The position numbers were made by a program, and so were the translations under genes. The notes below the pieces were generated by a model. That model searched no databases and had not been told where the DNA came from. It saw only the letters and a program-made list of their open reading frames with translations. From an uncultured Burkholderiales bacterium (GTDB lineage: Bacteria; Pseudomonadota; Gammaproteobacteria; Burkholderiales; Casimicrobiaceae), in assembly GCA_937944385.1 (NCBI GenBank), contig CALDYQ010000016.1, positions 1 to 42,011 of the forward strand: 42,011 bases of DNA, written 5' to 3'. Of the stretch, positions 25,730 through 36,605 are shown one piece after another. Position 1 is the stretch's first letter. Every line of letters begins with the position of its first letter.

Positions 25730-26254
25730 ATGAGCGCGTTACATGATCCCGACCGTCGTCGTTTCAGTTTCGCGCTCGCGACGGCGGGCCTCGTCGGCGC
25801 GGCCGCCCTCGGCGGCCAGCCGCGGCTAGCGCATGCCCAACCCAAGGTCGGTGATCCGGTCGTCCTGCCCTCGGTCACGACGATCGAGGGCAAGACGCTG
25901 CCCGCCTCGCAGTGGCGAGGCAAGGTGCTCATCGTCGAGAAGTTCGCCACCTGGTGTCCGTTCTGCAAGGTTATGAACCCCAAGATCGAGAAACTCCTGC
26001 AGAGGGAGCGCTCGAGGGGGTTGGAAGTCCTCGCGCTCTCGATCGATCGCAATCCGGCCGAGGTGCCCAAGTACATGCAGCAGCATGGTTACACCTTCCA
26101 CGCCGCGATGTGGACGCCTGAGTGGGAAAAGGCCCTCGGAGACGTCAAGGGCCTGCCGATCTTCTGGATCATCGGCCGCGACGGCAAACTGAAGCAGATC
26201 GAATCCGGCGAATTGCTCGACGAAGACGTCGCCGAGTTCGCGCGTTGGCTCTGA
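25730..26254 (+). CDS. TlpA-like periplasmic thioredoxin at the end of the sox operon (SoxW-like)
   Basis: This 174-residue protein has a twin-arginine-like signal (DPDRRRFSFALATAGLVGAA) and a TlpA/ResA-type thioredoxin domain with the active site TWCPFCKVM (Cys76, Cys79). The cis-Pro loop KGLPIFWIIGRDG follows. SoxW-type thioredoxins keep SoxY or other Sox proteins reduced, supplied with electrons by SoxV/CcdA. No soxV is present here, so its electron donor must lie elsewhere. The ATG at 25730 follows GAGG; an upstream GTG at 25691 overlaps the soxB end. It starts 22 bp after soxB, so cotranscription is likely. Confidence 0.85.
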   Translation: MSALHDPDRRRFSFALATAGLVGAAALGGQPRLAHAQPKVGDPVVLPSVTTIEGKTLPASQWRGKVLIVEKFATWCPFCKVMNPKIEKLLQRERSRGLEVLALSIDRNPAEVPKYMQQHGYTFHAAMWTPEWEKALGDVKGLPIFWIIGRDGKLKQIESGELLDEDVAEFARWL

Positions 26255-26259
26255 CCGAC

Positions 26260-26289
26260 TTCAGACCTCTGCCAAGCGCGTCGATACAA
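26260..26289 (+). promoter_or_regulatory. Probable promoter of tRNA-Leu
   Basis: TTCAGA (26260-26265) and TACAAT (26284-26289) are 18 bp apart and would start transcription near 26296, nine bases before the tRNA. The boxes match the sigma-70 consensus at four and five positions. Confidence 0.45.
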
Positions 26290-26304
26290 TCTCAAAGTAC
26301 ACCT

Positions 26305-26391
26305 GCCGGGGTGGCGGAATTGGTAGACGCAGCGGATTCAAAATCCGCCGGTGGCAACACTGTGGGGGTTCGAGTCCCCCCGCCGGCACCA
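26305..26391 (+). tRNA. tRNA-Leu(CAA)
   Basis: This 87-nt gene folds as a type II tRNA with encoded CCA. The anticodon arm is GCGGA-UUCAAAA-UCCGC, anticodon CAA, reading UUG. The variable arm is the stem CGGUG-GCAA-CACUG, and the T arm GGGGG-UUCGAGU-CCCCC is perfect. The D arm GAAUUGGUAGA loop is typical of leucine tRNAs. In the acceptor stem, positions 6 and 67 are both G, a mismatch inside an otherwise paired helix. Confidence 0.95.
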
Positions 26392-26581
26392 GCCGCGTAG
26401 CGGTCCTCGGTGGCTTCTCTCTGACACAGCGGCTCCCGCGGGAGCCGCGTCGCTTTCGAGCATCCCGCAACTCGCCCCCCGAAATCGACGTTTCGTCGCG
26501 CCACCGGCGACGCGCTTCGCCCTTAGCGTCGACAATTCATTTCGATGGCTCGCGCGAGCCACGAATCTGAGGAGTCGTTTT

Positions 26582-27571
26582 ATGTTCGCATCGACCCGTT
26601 CCCGGCTGGCCACGACGCTGATCGGCCTTGCCACGCCCCTCGTGGCGATGGCCGCCCCATCGGCCGCCCCATCGGCCGCACCATCGGCCGCCCCATCGGC
26701 CGCCCCATCCGCCGCCACACCCGCGGCCTTTGCCAAGAGCCCGGCAACGATGTCAGCCGCTGCACCCGCCGCGCCCCCGGGCGCGACCAAGAAGATCGCG
26801 GTGCTCGCGGCCGTCGGTGACCAGATGCAGCTCGTTCGCCGCCGTCTGGGGGTGGGCTCGAATCTCGAGCCGTTCGTGCGCCAGTGGGTGACGGTCCCCG
26901 GCCAGACGCTCAACAAGATGGTGCTGCGCGGCATGGATCAGGCGATCTCGGCCGAGTACCCGAACGCCGAGGTGCTCTACCTGATGCTCATGCCGGACGC
27001 AAAGGAGCGCGAGTTGCGTGCGGATCAGCGCGAGGAAGCGGCCTTCCGCCGGGCGATCGCGATGCTCGAGCCGATCGAGACACGGAAGGGTTGGGACGAG
27101 ATCTACATCGTCTCCCCCAAGTGGCTGTTCCCGGAGAACGGGGGTATGGCGAGCAAGCTCACTGGCATCGGCATCTTCATCCAGCCAATCGAAAGCGCGA
27201 GGAACGCCGAGGAGCTGTTCGAAAGCGGTCTCGCGGTAGATGTGGACGGGGAGCAGGTGCGGGACTTGGGCAAGTTCAAGCAGTCGCGCAGCCAGACCTA
27301 CGTGGCCCCCTTTTTCTACATGAAGGTCACGGTGCTCGACGCGAAGACGCTGCGCGTGATCCGCACCGACGAGCGCTACGACTTCCGCCGCCTGATCAAC
27401 AGCGATTCGACCGCGCTCAACGTGGCGGCATCGATCCCGCCGGACATGCTGGCGGACCAGCTGACCCAGTTCGTCGAGGCATCGGCCCGCCGACTGGTGG
27501 TGGATCGTCCGGGAACGATCGACATCGGACCGCTACGCGCAACGCCTGCGCCCGTTCCGACGAAACCCTAG
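26582..27571 (+). CDS. Periplasmic protein of unknown function with an Ala-Pro-Ser repeat
   Basis: This 329-residue protein has a signal peptide (RLATTLIGLATPLVAMA, residues 8-24), a low-complexity Ala/Pro/Ser segment encoded by the 12-bp repeat at 26651-26710, and a globular part from ATKKIAVLAAVGDQMQL on. The globular part has segments such as YPNAEVLYLMLMPD, EIYIVSPKWLFPENGG and DERYDFRRLINSDSTALNVA, and no family I can name. GAGGAG before the ATG at 26582 fixes the start, although the frame is open further upstream, through the end of the tRNA gene. The neighbours tRNA-Leu and queA give no functional clue. Confidence 0.8.
   Translation: MFASTRSRLATTLIGLATPLVAMAAPSAAPSAAPSAAPSAAPSAATPAAFAKSPATMSAAAPAAPPGATKKIAVLAAVGDQMQLVRRRLGVGSNLEPFVRQWVTVPGQTLNKMVLRGMDQAISAEYPNAEVLYLMLMPDAKERELRADQREEAAFRRAIAMLEPIETRKGWDEIYIVSPKWLFPENGGMASKLTGIGIFIQPIESARNAEELFESGLAVDVDGEQVRDLGKFKQSRSQTYVAPFFYMKVTVLDAKTLRVIRTDERYDFRRLINSDSTALNVAASIPPDMLADQLTQFVEASARRLVVDRPGTIDIGPLRATPAPVPTKP
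26651..26710 (+). repeat. Five copies of a 12-bp coding repeat
   Basis: The unit GCCGCCCCATCG occurs at 26651-26662, 26663-26674, 26675-26686 (one change), 26687-26698 and 26699-26710 (one change). It encodes Ala-Ala-Pro-Ser, giving a flexible linker right after the signal peptide. Such repeats readily gain or lose units by slippage without changing the frame. Confidence 0.92.
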
Positions 27572-27695
27572 GGTCGATCGCCTCGCGCGAACCCCTCGTC
27601 TTCGGGTTACACGACGGCAGCGCGGAACACGCGGAGTGACACCGCAGCTCGATCACCTCCACTGTCCATGAATTTCAGAAGGGAGCGCCGGTCAA

Positions 27696-29869
<2,174 letters not shown>

Positions 29870-30037
29870 TCGCCGAGTTGCCGCGCGCCAGCCCCGTCTC
29901 TCGGCGTGGCGGGGGGCTCGTAAAATGCCTTTCAGACTCCAACTCGAATGAAGTCAGTTTTTTTCGATGGTCGCGCCCCGCTGATCTCAACGATCGAATG
30001 CGGGTCGTGATCTCGCACGCCGCAGGAACACGCACAC

Positions 30038-30358
30038 ATGATCGGAACCGCCTACGCCCAGGCCGCCGGGGGCGCCACCGGCAACGAATGGCTTTCGCTT
30101 CTGCCGATGATCGCCATCTTCGTCGTCTTCTATTTCCTCCTCATCCGGCCGCAGCAGAAGCGCGTCAAAGAACAGCGGGCGATGATCGAAGCCTTGCAGA
30201 AGGGCGACGAGATCGTCACCGCAGGCGGTATCGTGGGCAAGATCATCAAACTCGATGAAAACTACGTCTCGCTCGAAACTGCGGGCGGAACCACGTTCGC
30301 TGTTCAGCGGAGCGCCGTGAGCGCGCTCCTGCCGAAGGGCTCCCTGAAGAACATCTGA
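30038..30358 (+). CDS. yajC: YajC, Sec translocase accessory subunit
   Basis: This 106-residue protein has one transmembrane helix (LPMIAIFVVFYFLLIRPQ) followed by QQKRVKEQRAMIEALQKGDE and an SH3-like cytoplasmic part (IVTAGGIVGKIIKLDENYV). It associates with SecDF and YidC in the inner membrane. The N-terminus is GTAYAQAAGGATGNEW. The 168 bp before it contain a -10-like TAAAAT (29921-29926) without a matching -35 box, so the Sec genes may have their own promoter or follow from tgt. Confidence 0.94.
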   Translation: MIGTAYAQAAGGATGNEWLSLLPMIAIFVVFYFLLIRPQQKRVKEQRAMIEALQKGDEIVTAGGIVGKIIKLDENYVSLETAGGTTFAVQRSAVSALLPKGSLKNI

Positions 30359-30433
30359 TCGACTGCGTCCTGCGGAGGTCCGGGAACCAAGGCGCCCCGG
30401 AGGCCGCGATCGACCGGGCGCCGGAAAGTCCCC

Positions 30434-32374
30434 ATGAATCGTTACCCTCTTTGGAAGTATGTGGTGATGGCGGTCGCCTTCGCGATTGGCCTGCTCTACA
30501 CGCTGCCCAATTTCTTTCCGCAGGTTCCTGCAGTGCAGGTGTCGACCAGCCGTCCGGGCGTCCGGCTCGACACGGCCTTGCTCGAGCGTGTGGAGTCTTC
30601 GCTCAAGGGCGCAGGGCTGCCCGTCGCCTCTTCCGCGCTCGATGCAAACGGCGTGCATGTGCGTTTTGCCGGGGGCGACACGATCACGCAGATCAAGGCC
30701 AAGGAAGTGCTCGTGCGCGACCTGAACGCTGGCGCGGAGGATGGCACGGGGCCCTACATCGTGGCGCTGACCAACGAGACCACCACGCCCAAGTGGATGC
30801 AGGCAATGAACGCGCTGCCGATGTTCCTGGGTCTCGACCTGCGCGGCGGCGTGCACTTCCTGATGCAGGTGGACATGACGCAGGCGCTCGACCGCGCCGC
30901 GGACCGCAGTGCTGCCGATATCCGCTCGCTCCTGCGCGAAAAGCGCATCCAGTACAGTGGCGTGGAGAAGGCGGGCGAGCAGATCGTTGTGCGCTTCCCC
31001 GACGCCGCGGAGCGCGAGAAGGCGAAGGACGCAATTGGCATTTCCAATGCCGACCTGCTCCTGCGCGAGGACGGTACAGGCGCCGATGCCCGACTGGTGG
31101 TGACACTCAAGGAAGAGGCGAAGAAAAAGCTCGCCGATGCCGCCATCGAGCAGAACCAGAAGGTCCTCAACAACCGCATCAACGCGCTCGGCTTGACCGA
31201 GCCCATCATCCAGCGGCAGGGCATGGACCGGATCGTGATCCAGGTGCCCGGAGCCTCGGACCCGGCGCGCTTGAAAGAGATCATCGGCCGCACCGGCACG
31301 CTGGAGCTGCGCATGGTCGAAGCCGACAGCCGCCGCAATTCGGCCCTGCTCGAAAGCGCGCGCGCGGGCAATGTGCCGTTCGGGCTGGAGCTCGTGACCG
31401 ATCGTACGGGCGAGCAGATTCTCGTCAAGAAGCAGTACGTCATTACGGGCGAGCGCATCACCGGCGCCGAGCCCGCCTTCGACAGCCAGACCAATCAGCC
31501 CATCGTGCGCGTGCAGACCGACGGGCAGGGCGCCCGCGTGCTGCGCGACGTGACCAGTCAGAACATCGGTAACCGGATGGCCATCCTCCTGATTGAAAAA
31601 GGCAAGCCCGAAGTCATCACCGCGCCCACGATTCAGGGCGAGTTGGGCGTCAACTTCCAGATCAGCGGCAGTATGACCACGCGGGAGACGAGCGACATCG
31701 CGCTCTTGATCCGCTCCGGTTCGATCGCTGCACCGATGGAGATCATCGAAGAGCGGACGGTCGGACCGAGCCTCGGTGCCGAAAACATCGAGCGCGGCTT
31801 CAACTCGGTGCAGTGGGGTTTCATCGCGCTGGTGCTCTTCATCATCGTCTACTACATGGTGATGGGGCTCATCTCGGCCATCGCGCTTGCGGTGAACCTG
31901 CTTCTTCTCGTTGCGTTGCTTTCGATGCTCCAGGCCACGCTGACCCTGCCGGGTATCGCGGCGATTGCGCTCACGCTCGGCATGGCGATCGATGCCAACG
32001 TCCTCATCAACGAGCGGATCCGCGAGGAACTGCGCGCCGGTCTCAAGCCGCAGGAGGCCATCGCGGCCGGCTTCGAGCGTGCGTGGGCGACGATTCTCGA
32101 CTCCAACATCACCACGCTGATCGCCGGCATCGCACTCTTCGTGTTTGGCACTGGCCCGGTCAAGGGATTTGCAGTCGTGCACTGCCTCGGCATCCTGACC
32201 TCGATGTTCTCGGCGGTGTTCTTTGCCCGCGGCATCGTCAACCTGATCTACGGCCGCAAGAAGAAGCTCGACAGGATCTCGATCGGCACCGTCTGGAAGC
32301 CCGGCGGGTCAGCCGGTGCGGTGACCGTAGCGCAGCAGCGTGCGATCTCCGAGCCCGGCACCGAAACCAAGTAA
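30434..32374 (+). CDS. secD: Protein translocase subunit SecD
   Basis: This 646-residue inner-membrane protein helps pull secreted proteins across the membrane using the proton gradient. A first transmembrane helix (YVVMAVAFAIGLLYTLPNFF) is followed by the periplasmic P1 domain with DLRGGVHFLMQVD, and then five more transmembrane segments with GMAIDANVLINERIREEL. Length agrees with betaproteobacterial SecD. It follows yajC by 75 bp and precedes secF by 24 bp. Sec capacity matters in this organism because soxA, soxX and soxD products use Sec signals. Confidence 0.97.
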   Translation: MNRYPLWKYVVMAVAFAIGLLYTLPNFFPQVPAVQVSTSRPGVRLDTALLERVESSLKGAGLPVASSALDANGVHVRFAGGDTITQIKAKEVLVRDLNAGAEDGTGPYIVALTNETTTPKWMQAMNALPMFLGLDLRGGVHFLMQVDMTQALDRAADRSAADIRSLLREKRIQYSGVEKAGEQIVVRFPDAAEREKAKDAIGISNADLLLREDGTGADARLVVTLKEEAKKKLADAAIEQNQKVLNNRINALGLTEPIIQRQGMDRIVIQVPGASDPARLKEIIGRTGTLELRMVEADSRRNSALLESARAGNVPFGLELVTDRTGEQILVKKQYVITGERITGAEPAFDSQTNQPIVRVQTDGQGARVLRDVTSQNIGNRMAILLIEKGKPEVITAPTIQGELGVNFQISGSMTTRETSDIALLIRSGSIAAPMEIIEERTVGPSLGAENIERGFNSVQWGFIALVLFIIVYYMVMGLISAIALAVNLLLLVALLSMLQATLTLPGIAAIALTLGMAIDANVLINERIREELRAGLKPQEAIAAGFERAWATILDSNITTLIAGIALFVFGTGPVKGFAVVHCLGILTSMFSAVFFARGIVNLIYGRKKKLDRISIGTVWKPGGSAGAVTVAQQRAISEPGTETK

Positions 32375-32398
32375 CCGAGAAAGACACGGAGACCGACC

Positions 32399-33382
32399 AT
32401 GGAGTTTTTCCGGTTCCAACGCGACCTCCCCTTCATGAAGTACGCGCTGACGTTCAACGTCATCAGCGTGATCACCTTCCTCTTTGCGGTCTGGGCGCTC
32501 GCCTTCCGCGGCCTGAACTTCGGCATCGACTTCGCCGGTGGCACCGTGGCAGAAATCCGCTTCGCGCAGCCGGCCAACGTCACGGAAGTCCGCAAGGCGG
32601 TTGAAACACTCGGCACGGGTGAGGCGTTCGTGCAGAACTTCGGCACGCCGAACGACATCCTCGTGCGGCTGCCGATCATTCAGGGCGTGACCAACGCACA
32701 GACGAGCGAGCGGCTGTTCACTGCCATCTGCGGCGCGCGCCCGCTGAACGAGGCGAAGAACGCCTGCGGCGACGGTGCCGATCGGATCGAATTGAAACGC
32801 GTGGAGTTCGTTGGCCCGCAGGTGGGCCGCGAGCTCTTCGAAAGTGGTGCGCTCGCGCTCGTGCTCGTGATCGTCGGCATCATGGCCTATCTGTCGCTGC
32901 GTTTCGAGTGGCGCTTTGCAGTGGCAGCCATCCTCGCCAACCTGCACGACGTGGTCATCATCCTCGGACTCTTCGCCTTCTTCCAGTGGGAGTTCAACCT
33001 GCCGGTGCTCGCGGCCACGCTCGCGATCCTCGGTTACTCGGTCAACGAGTCCGTGGTGATTGCCGACCGGATCCGAGAGAACTTCCGCAAGATGCGCAAG
33101 GCCTCCGTCGAGCAGATCATCGACAACGCCATCACGAGCACGATCAGCCGTACGGTCATCACCCACGGCTCGACCCAGATCATGGTGCTTTCGATGCTCA
33201 TCTTTGGCGGCGAGACGCTCTTCTACTTCGCGCTCGCGCTCACGATCGGCATCCTCTTCGGCATCTATTCCTCGGTGCTTGTGATGGCACCGCTCGTGCG
33301 CTGGCTCGGTGTGTCGCGCGAGAACCTGGTCAAGCCGGAACGGCCCAAGGACCCGCTCGAGGCCGAGAAGATCCTGCCGTAG
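32399..33382 (+). CDS. secF: Protein translocase subunit SecF
   Basis: This 327-residue partner of SecD has a first transmembrane helix (VISVITFLFAVWALAFRGL), the GIDFAGGTVAEIRF motif, a small periplasmic domain and five further helices with ILGYSVNESVVIADRIRENF. One cysteine pair lies in the periplasmic part (ICGARPLNEAKNACG), which is not universal and could form a disulfide. It is cotranscribed with secD. A DedA-family gene begins 34 bp later. Confidence 0.97.
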   Translation: MEFFRFQRDLPFMKYALTFNVISVITFLFAVWALAFRGLNFGIDFAGGTVAEIRFAQPANVTEVRKAVETLGTGEAFVQNFGTPNDILVRLPIIQGVTNAQTSERLFTAICGARPLNEAKNACGDGADRIELKRVEFVGPQVGRELFESGALALVLVIVGIMAYLSLRFEWRFAVAAILANLHDVVIILGLFAFFQWEFNLPVLAATLAILGYSVNESVVIADRIRENFRKMRKASVEQIIDNAITSTISRTVITHGSTQIMVLSMLIFGGETLFYFALALTIGILFGIYSSVLVMAPLVRWLGVSRENLVKPERPKDPLEAEKILP

Positions 33383-33416
33383 GGCGGGCCTCGTACCCGA
33401 CCGCCGGATCCCGCGC

Positions 33417-34088
33417 GTGGAAGCGATCACCGAGCTCATCCAGATCCTCTGGAGTTTCTTCGCCGAGCTCGACCAGCACCTTGCCGCGCTCGCCCAGGCG
33501 TCTCCGTGGGGCTTCTTCGGCGTGGTCGCCCTCATCATCTTCGTCGAGACCGGGCTCGTGGTCATGCCCTTCCTGCCCGGGGACTCGCTGCTTTTCGTTG
33601 CGGGGACGGTGACCGCGGTCGCCGGGTTGCCGATCCACGCGCTCGTCGCCCTGCTCATCGTGGCGGCGGTACTCGGGGATTCGGTCAATTACTGGATCGG
33701 CAACAAGCTCGGTGTCACCGCCTTCGAGAGCACGGACCCGCGGATGCAGCGCATCTTCCGCAGGGAGTATCTGGCGCGCACCCAGGCGTTCTACGACCGC
33801 TATGGCGCGTTTTCCATCGTGATCGGCCGCTTCGTGCCGATCGTGCGCACCTTCGTGCCCTTCCTCGCCGGCGTGGCGCGCATGCACTACAGCCGCTTCC
33901 TCACTTACAACATCGTGGGCGGCGTCCTCTGGATCGCTTCGCTGACCTACGCAGGTTACCTGTTCGGCAACCTCCCCTGGGTACGAGCTCATCTCTCGCT
34001 CATCGTCATCGGTATCGTCATCGCCTCGATCATGCCGATGGTCTTGAAGTTCTGGCAGGAGCGCCGCCGTCAGCAGGCAGCACCGTAG
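33417..34088 (+). CDS. DedA-family membrane protein
   Basis: This protein of about 223 residues has several membrane segments and the DedA/SNARE-associated (VTT) signatures FVETGLVVMPFLPGDSLLF and IGRFVPIVRTFVPFLAG. DedA proteins act as undecaprenyl-phosphate or phospholipid flippases and support membrane potential and envelope integrity. The start is uncertain: the GTG at 33417 gives a normal N-terminus, and no ATG fits. It lies 34 bp after secF, probably on the same transcript, and ends 63 bp from the convergent permease gene. Confidence 0.88.
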   Translation: MEAITELIQILWSFFAELDQHLAALAQASPWGFFGVVALIIFVETGLVVMPFLPGDSLLFVAGTVTAVAGLPIHALVALLIVAAVLGDSVNYWIGNKLGVTAFESTDPRMQRIFRREYLARTQAFYDRYGAFSIVIGRFVPIVRTFVPFLAGVARMHYSRFLTYNIVGGVLWIASLTYAGYLFGNLPWVRAHLSLIVIGIVIASIMPMVLKFWQERRRQQAAP

Positions 34089-34151
34089 AAAGCGTCGAAG
34101 CTTCTCGCCGCGTAGGCCGATGGCGCCTCGCGCTGTGTCACCGGGCGCGGA

Positions 34152-35462
34152 TCAGGCAAACAGCCCGAGCACCCACGACCGCCCCCAGAACAACCAGCCG
34201 AGGGTGATCGCGAGTGTGAGCGCGGTCACCGGGAGGCCGATTCTCAGGTGCTCGCGCCAACTGATCGCGATGCCAGCGCGTGCAGCCAGATCGACCACGA
34301 TCAGATTGGCGATCGAGCCCACCAGCAGCAAATTGCCTGCGAGCGTCGAGACGAGTGCAAGGAGAACGCCCTGTGTTTCGCCATGTAGATGGGGCAAGAG
34401 CAGCATCACTGCGGGTACGTTGGAGACCAGGTTGGACAAGCTCACACCGAGCAGCGTGAGCGGCACCGGGTCACCCAGGGCGATGTTCTGCCGAACGAGC
34501 CAGGCGACTGCTTCGGCAGGCAGGCCCGTCCGGTCGATGGCTGCATTGACGACGAAGAGGCCCATGAACAGCACGAGCAGCGACCAATCCACGTAGCCCA
34601 TGATCTCGGCCGAGTGCAGGCGACGGGAGAGGAGCAAGACGCCGGCCGCCACCAGCGCGACCACCTCGTGCGGCCAAGTCGTGAGCGTGAAGGCGGCGAG
34701 CACTGCGCACACGACGATCATGCCCTTGAGGCTCTGACCGGCATCGAAGGTGGGCTCGCTCGCTTGCGTGACCTCGATGCGCTGCCCCTCCACTGGCGCA
34801 GTCGGAGCCGTCATTTGGCGCTGCATGACAAGCCAGAGGAAGAGCCAGATCGCAAACAGACCCGACACCGCGGGCGGGCCCGCGAGCAAAAAGTAACGCG
34901 CGAAATCGAGCTCGAGCACGCTGCCGATCAACATGTTCTGCGGGTTGCCGATCAGTGTCGCCGCCGAGCCCACATTGGCTGCACAGGCCAGCCCGACGAG
35001 AAAAGGCAACGGTGGCAACGCACGCGAGAGACAGATCTGCGCGACCACCGGCGTCATGGCCAGGCAAATCACATCGTTCGAGAAAATCGCCGAGAGCGTG
35101 CCCGCGGTGAGCACGAGCGCGCCGAGCAGCAGACCCGGAGGCCACGGCTTGCTGCCGATCCAGCGTGTGACGGCACCGTAGAAGCCGCCCAGTCGCATCT
35201 GCGCCGAGATCACCATGAAGGAGAAGAGCAGGAGGATGGTCGGCAGGTCCACCGCTTTGGCGGCCTGAGGGACATCCAGCGCGCCGAGGCCAATCATCGC
35301 AATCGCGCCCAGCAGGGCCACGCCGGAACGGTCGAGCCGAAGGCGGGGCAGCCCGCCGAGAAACATTCCGACGTACACCACGGCGAACACCGCGACCACG
35401 CCCCAGTCGATGGGTTGGTGTTGCGCGAGCGATGGCATGGGCAGAGCGGTCAACTCAGGCAT
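34152..35462 (-). CDS. ArsB/NhaD-superfamily permease (ion transporter family)
   Basis: This 436-residue protein has about 11-12 transmembrane segments of the ArsB/NhaD (ion transporter) superfamily. Signatures are LLLFSFMVISAQMRLGGFYG, FSNDVICLAMTPVVAQIC, ANVGSAATLIGNPQNMLIG, and the second repeat LSNLVSNVPAVMLLLPHL with GNLLLVGSIANLIV. The paired half-helix motifs (SNDV and SNVP; GNPQN and SIANL) place it with Na+/H+ antiporters, dicarboxylate or arsenite carriers; the substrate cannot be read from sequence. It lies downstream of the ACR3 gene on the same strand, 57 bp apart, which favours a link to arsenite or oxyanion efflux. The ATG at 35462 is chosen; a GTG two codons earlier is possible. 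Confidence 0.82.
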   Translation of the reverse strand: MPELTALPMPSLAQHQPIDWGVVAVFAVVYVGMFLGGLPRLRLDRSGVALLGAIAMIGLGALDVPQAAKAVDLPTILLLFSFMVISAQMRLGGFYGAVTRWIGSKPWPPGLLLGALVLTAGTLSAIFSNDVICLAMTPVVAQICLSRALPPLPFLVGLACAANVGSAATLIGNPQNMLIGSVLELDFARYFLLAGPPAVSGLFAIWLFLWLVMQRQMTAPTAPVEGQRIEVTQASEPTFDAGQSLKGMIVVCAVLAAFTLTTWPHEVVALVAAGVLLLSRRLHSAEIMGYVDWSLLVLFMGLFVVNAAIDRTGLPAEAVAWLVRQNIALGDPVPLTLLGVSLSNLVSNVPAVMLLLPHLHGETQGVLLALVSTLAGNLLLVGSIANLIVVDLAARAGIAISWREHLRIGLPVTALTLAITLGWLFWGRSWVLGLFA

Positions 35463-35519
35463 CGTCACCGCATTTTGCCGGGCGGCGAGCCGCCGGGTCT
35501 GAAACGCTGGCCAGTGACG

Positions 35520-36605
35520 CTAACCGACCGACGGCTTTTGCCGCTCGTACCACGGACGTGTTGCGTTGACCACGCGCACGACGAGCAGCATCACCGGGAC
35601 CTCGATCAGTACGCCCACGACGGTTGCAAGCGCCGCCCCGGACTCGAACCCGAACAGACTGATCGCAGCGGCCACCGCAAGCTCGAAGAAGTTCGACGCG
35701 CCGATGAGCGCCGAAGGGCAGGCGACCGAGTGCTTCTCGCCGAGCACACGGTTCAATCCGTAGGCGAGTGCCGAATTGAAGAACACCTGGATCAGGATGG
35801 GCACTGCCAGCATCGCGATCACCAGCGGCTGGCGCAGGATCTGCTCGCCCTGAAAGGCAAAGAGCAACACGAGGGTGATCAGCAGCGCAGCCATGGACCA
35901 AGGCCCGACGCGTGCAAGCAGACGGTCGAGCGCAGCCTGACCGCCACGCGCAAGCACCTGGGCGCGTATGACCTGCGCGATGATCACCGGGATCACGATG
36001 TACATGACCACGGAGATCAGCAACGTATCCCAGGGCACCGTGATCGAGGAGAGCCCGAGCAGCAGCCCGACGATCGGTGCGAAGGCAAAGATCATGATCG
36101 TATCGTTGAGCGCGACTTGACCGAGCGTGAAATACGGATCTCCGTTGGTGAGGCGAGACCAGACGAAGACCATTGCCGTGCAGGGCGCAGCGGCCAGAAG
36201 GATGAGCCCGGCGATGTAGCTGTCGAGCTGATCTTGGGGCAGATAAGGGGCGAAGACCTGCCGGATGAAGATCCAGCCGAGCAGCGCCATCGAGAAGGGC
36301 TTCACCGCCCAGTTGATGAAGAGCGTCACCCCGATGCCGCGGGCATGGTGGCGCACCTGCCCCATCGATCGAAAATCGATCTTGAGCAGCATCGGGATGA
36401 TCATCACCCAGATCAGCACCCCCACAGGCAGGTTGACCTGGGCGACCTCCATCTTGCCGATGGCCTGCACCGGGCCCGGTAGCAGTTGCCCGAGGCCGAT
36501 CCCGAGCAGGATGCACAACGCCACCCACACGGTAAGGTAGCGCTCGAAAAGATTCATCGAGTTGGCGGTCGAATGTTTCTGTGTCGCGGCGTCTGTGCTG
36601 GACAT
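35520..36605 (-). CDS. acr3: ACR3-family arsenite efflux carrier
   Basis: This 361-residue protein with ten transmembrane segments belongs to the ACR3 branch of the bile/arsenite/riboflavin transporter superfamily and exports arsenite. The catalytic cysteine of the fourth helix is Cys142 in AAAPCTAMVFVW; the NDTIMIFAFAPIVG and IGASNFFELAVAAAISLFG stretches and the glutamate in GVLIEVPVMLLVVRVV are as in characterised members. No arsR, arsC or arsH gene lies beside it, unlike classical ars operons, so its control is unclear. It is transcribed ahead of the ArsB/NhaD-type permease. Confidence 0.94.
   Translation of the reverse strand: MSSTDAATQKHSTANSMNLFERYLTVWVALCILLGIGLGQLLPGPVQAIGKMEVAQVNLPVGVLIWVMIIPMLLKIDFRSMGQVRHHARGIGVTLFINWAVKPFSMALLGWIFIRQVFAPYLPQDQLDSYIAGLILLAAAPCTAMVFVWSRLTNGDPYFTLGQVALNDTIMIFAFAPIVGLLLGLSSITVPWDTLLISVVMYIVIPVIIAQVIRAQVLARGGQAALDRLLARVGPWSMAALLITLVLLFAFQGEQILRQPLVIAMLAVPILIQVFFNSALAYGLNRVLGEKHSVACPSALIGASNFFELAVAAAISLFGFESGAALATVVGVLIEVPVMLLVVRVVNATRPWYERQKPSVG

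Noticed and set aside
29987-32182. 731-codon open frame on the minus strand
   Set aside because: It is antisense to yajC and secD; no domain is seen.
34389-36482. 697-codon open frame on the plus strand
   Set aside because: It is antisense to the ArsB/NhaD-type permease and ACR3 genes, whose transmembrane patterns and motifs are clear; the product is a His/Glu/Arg/Gln-rich shadow.
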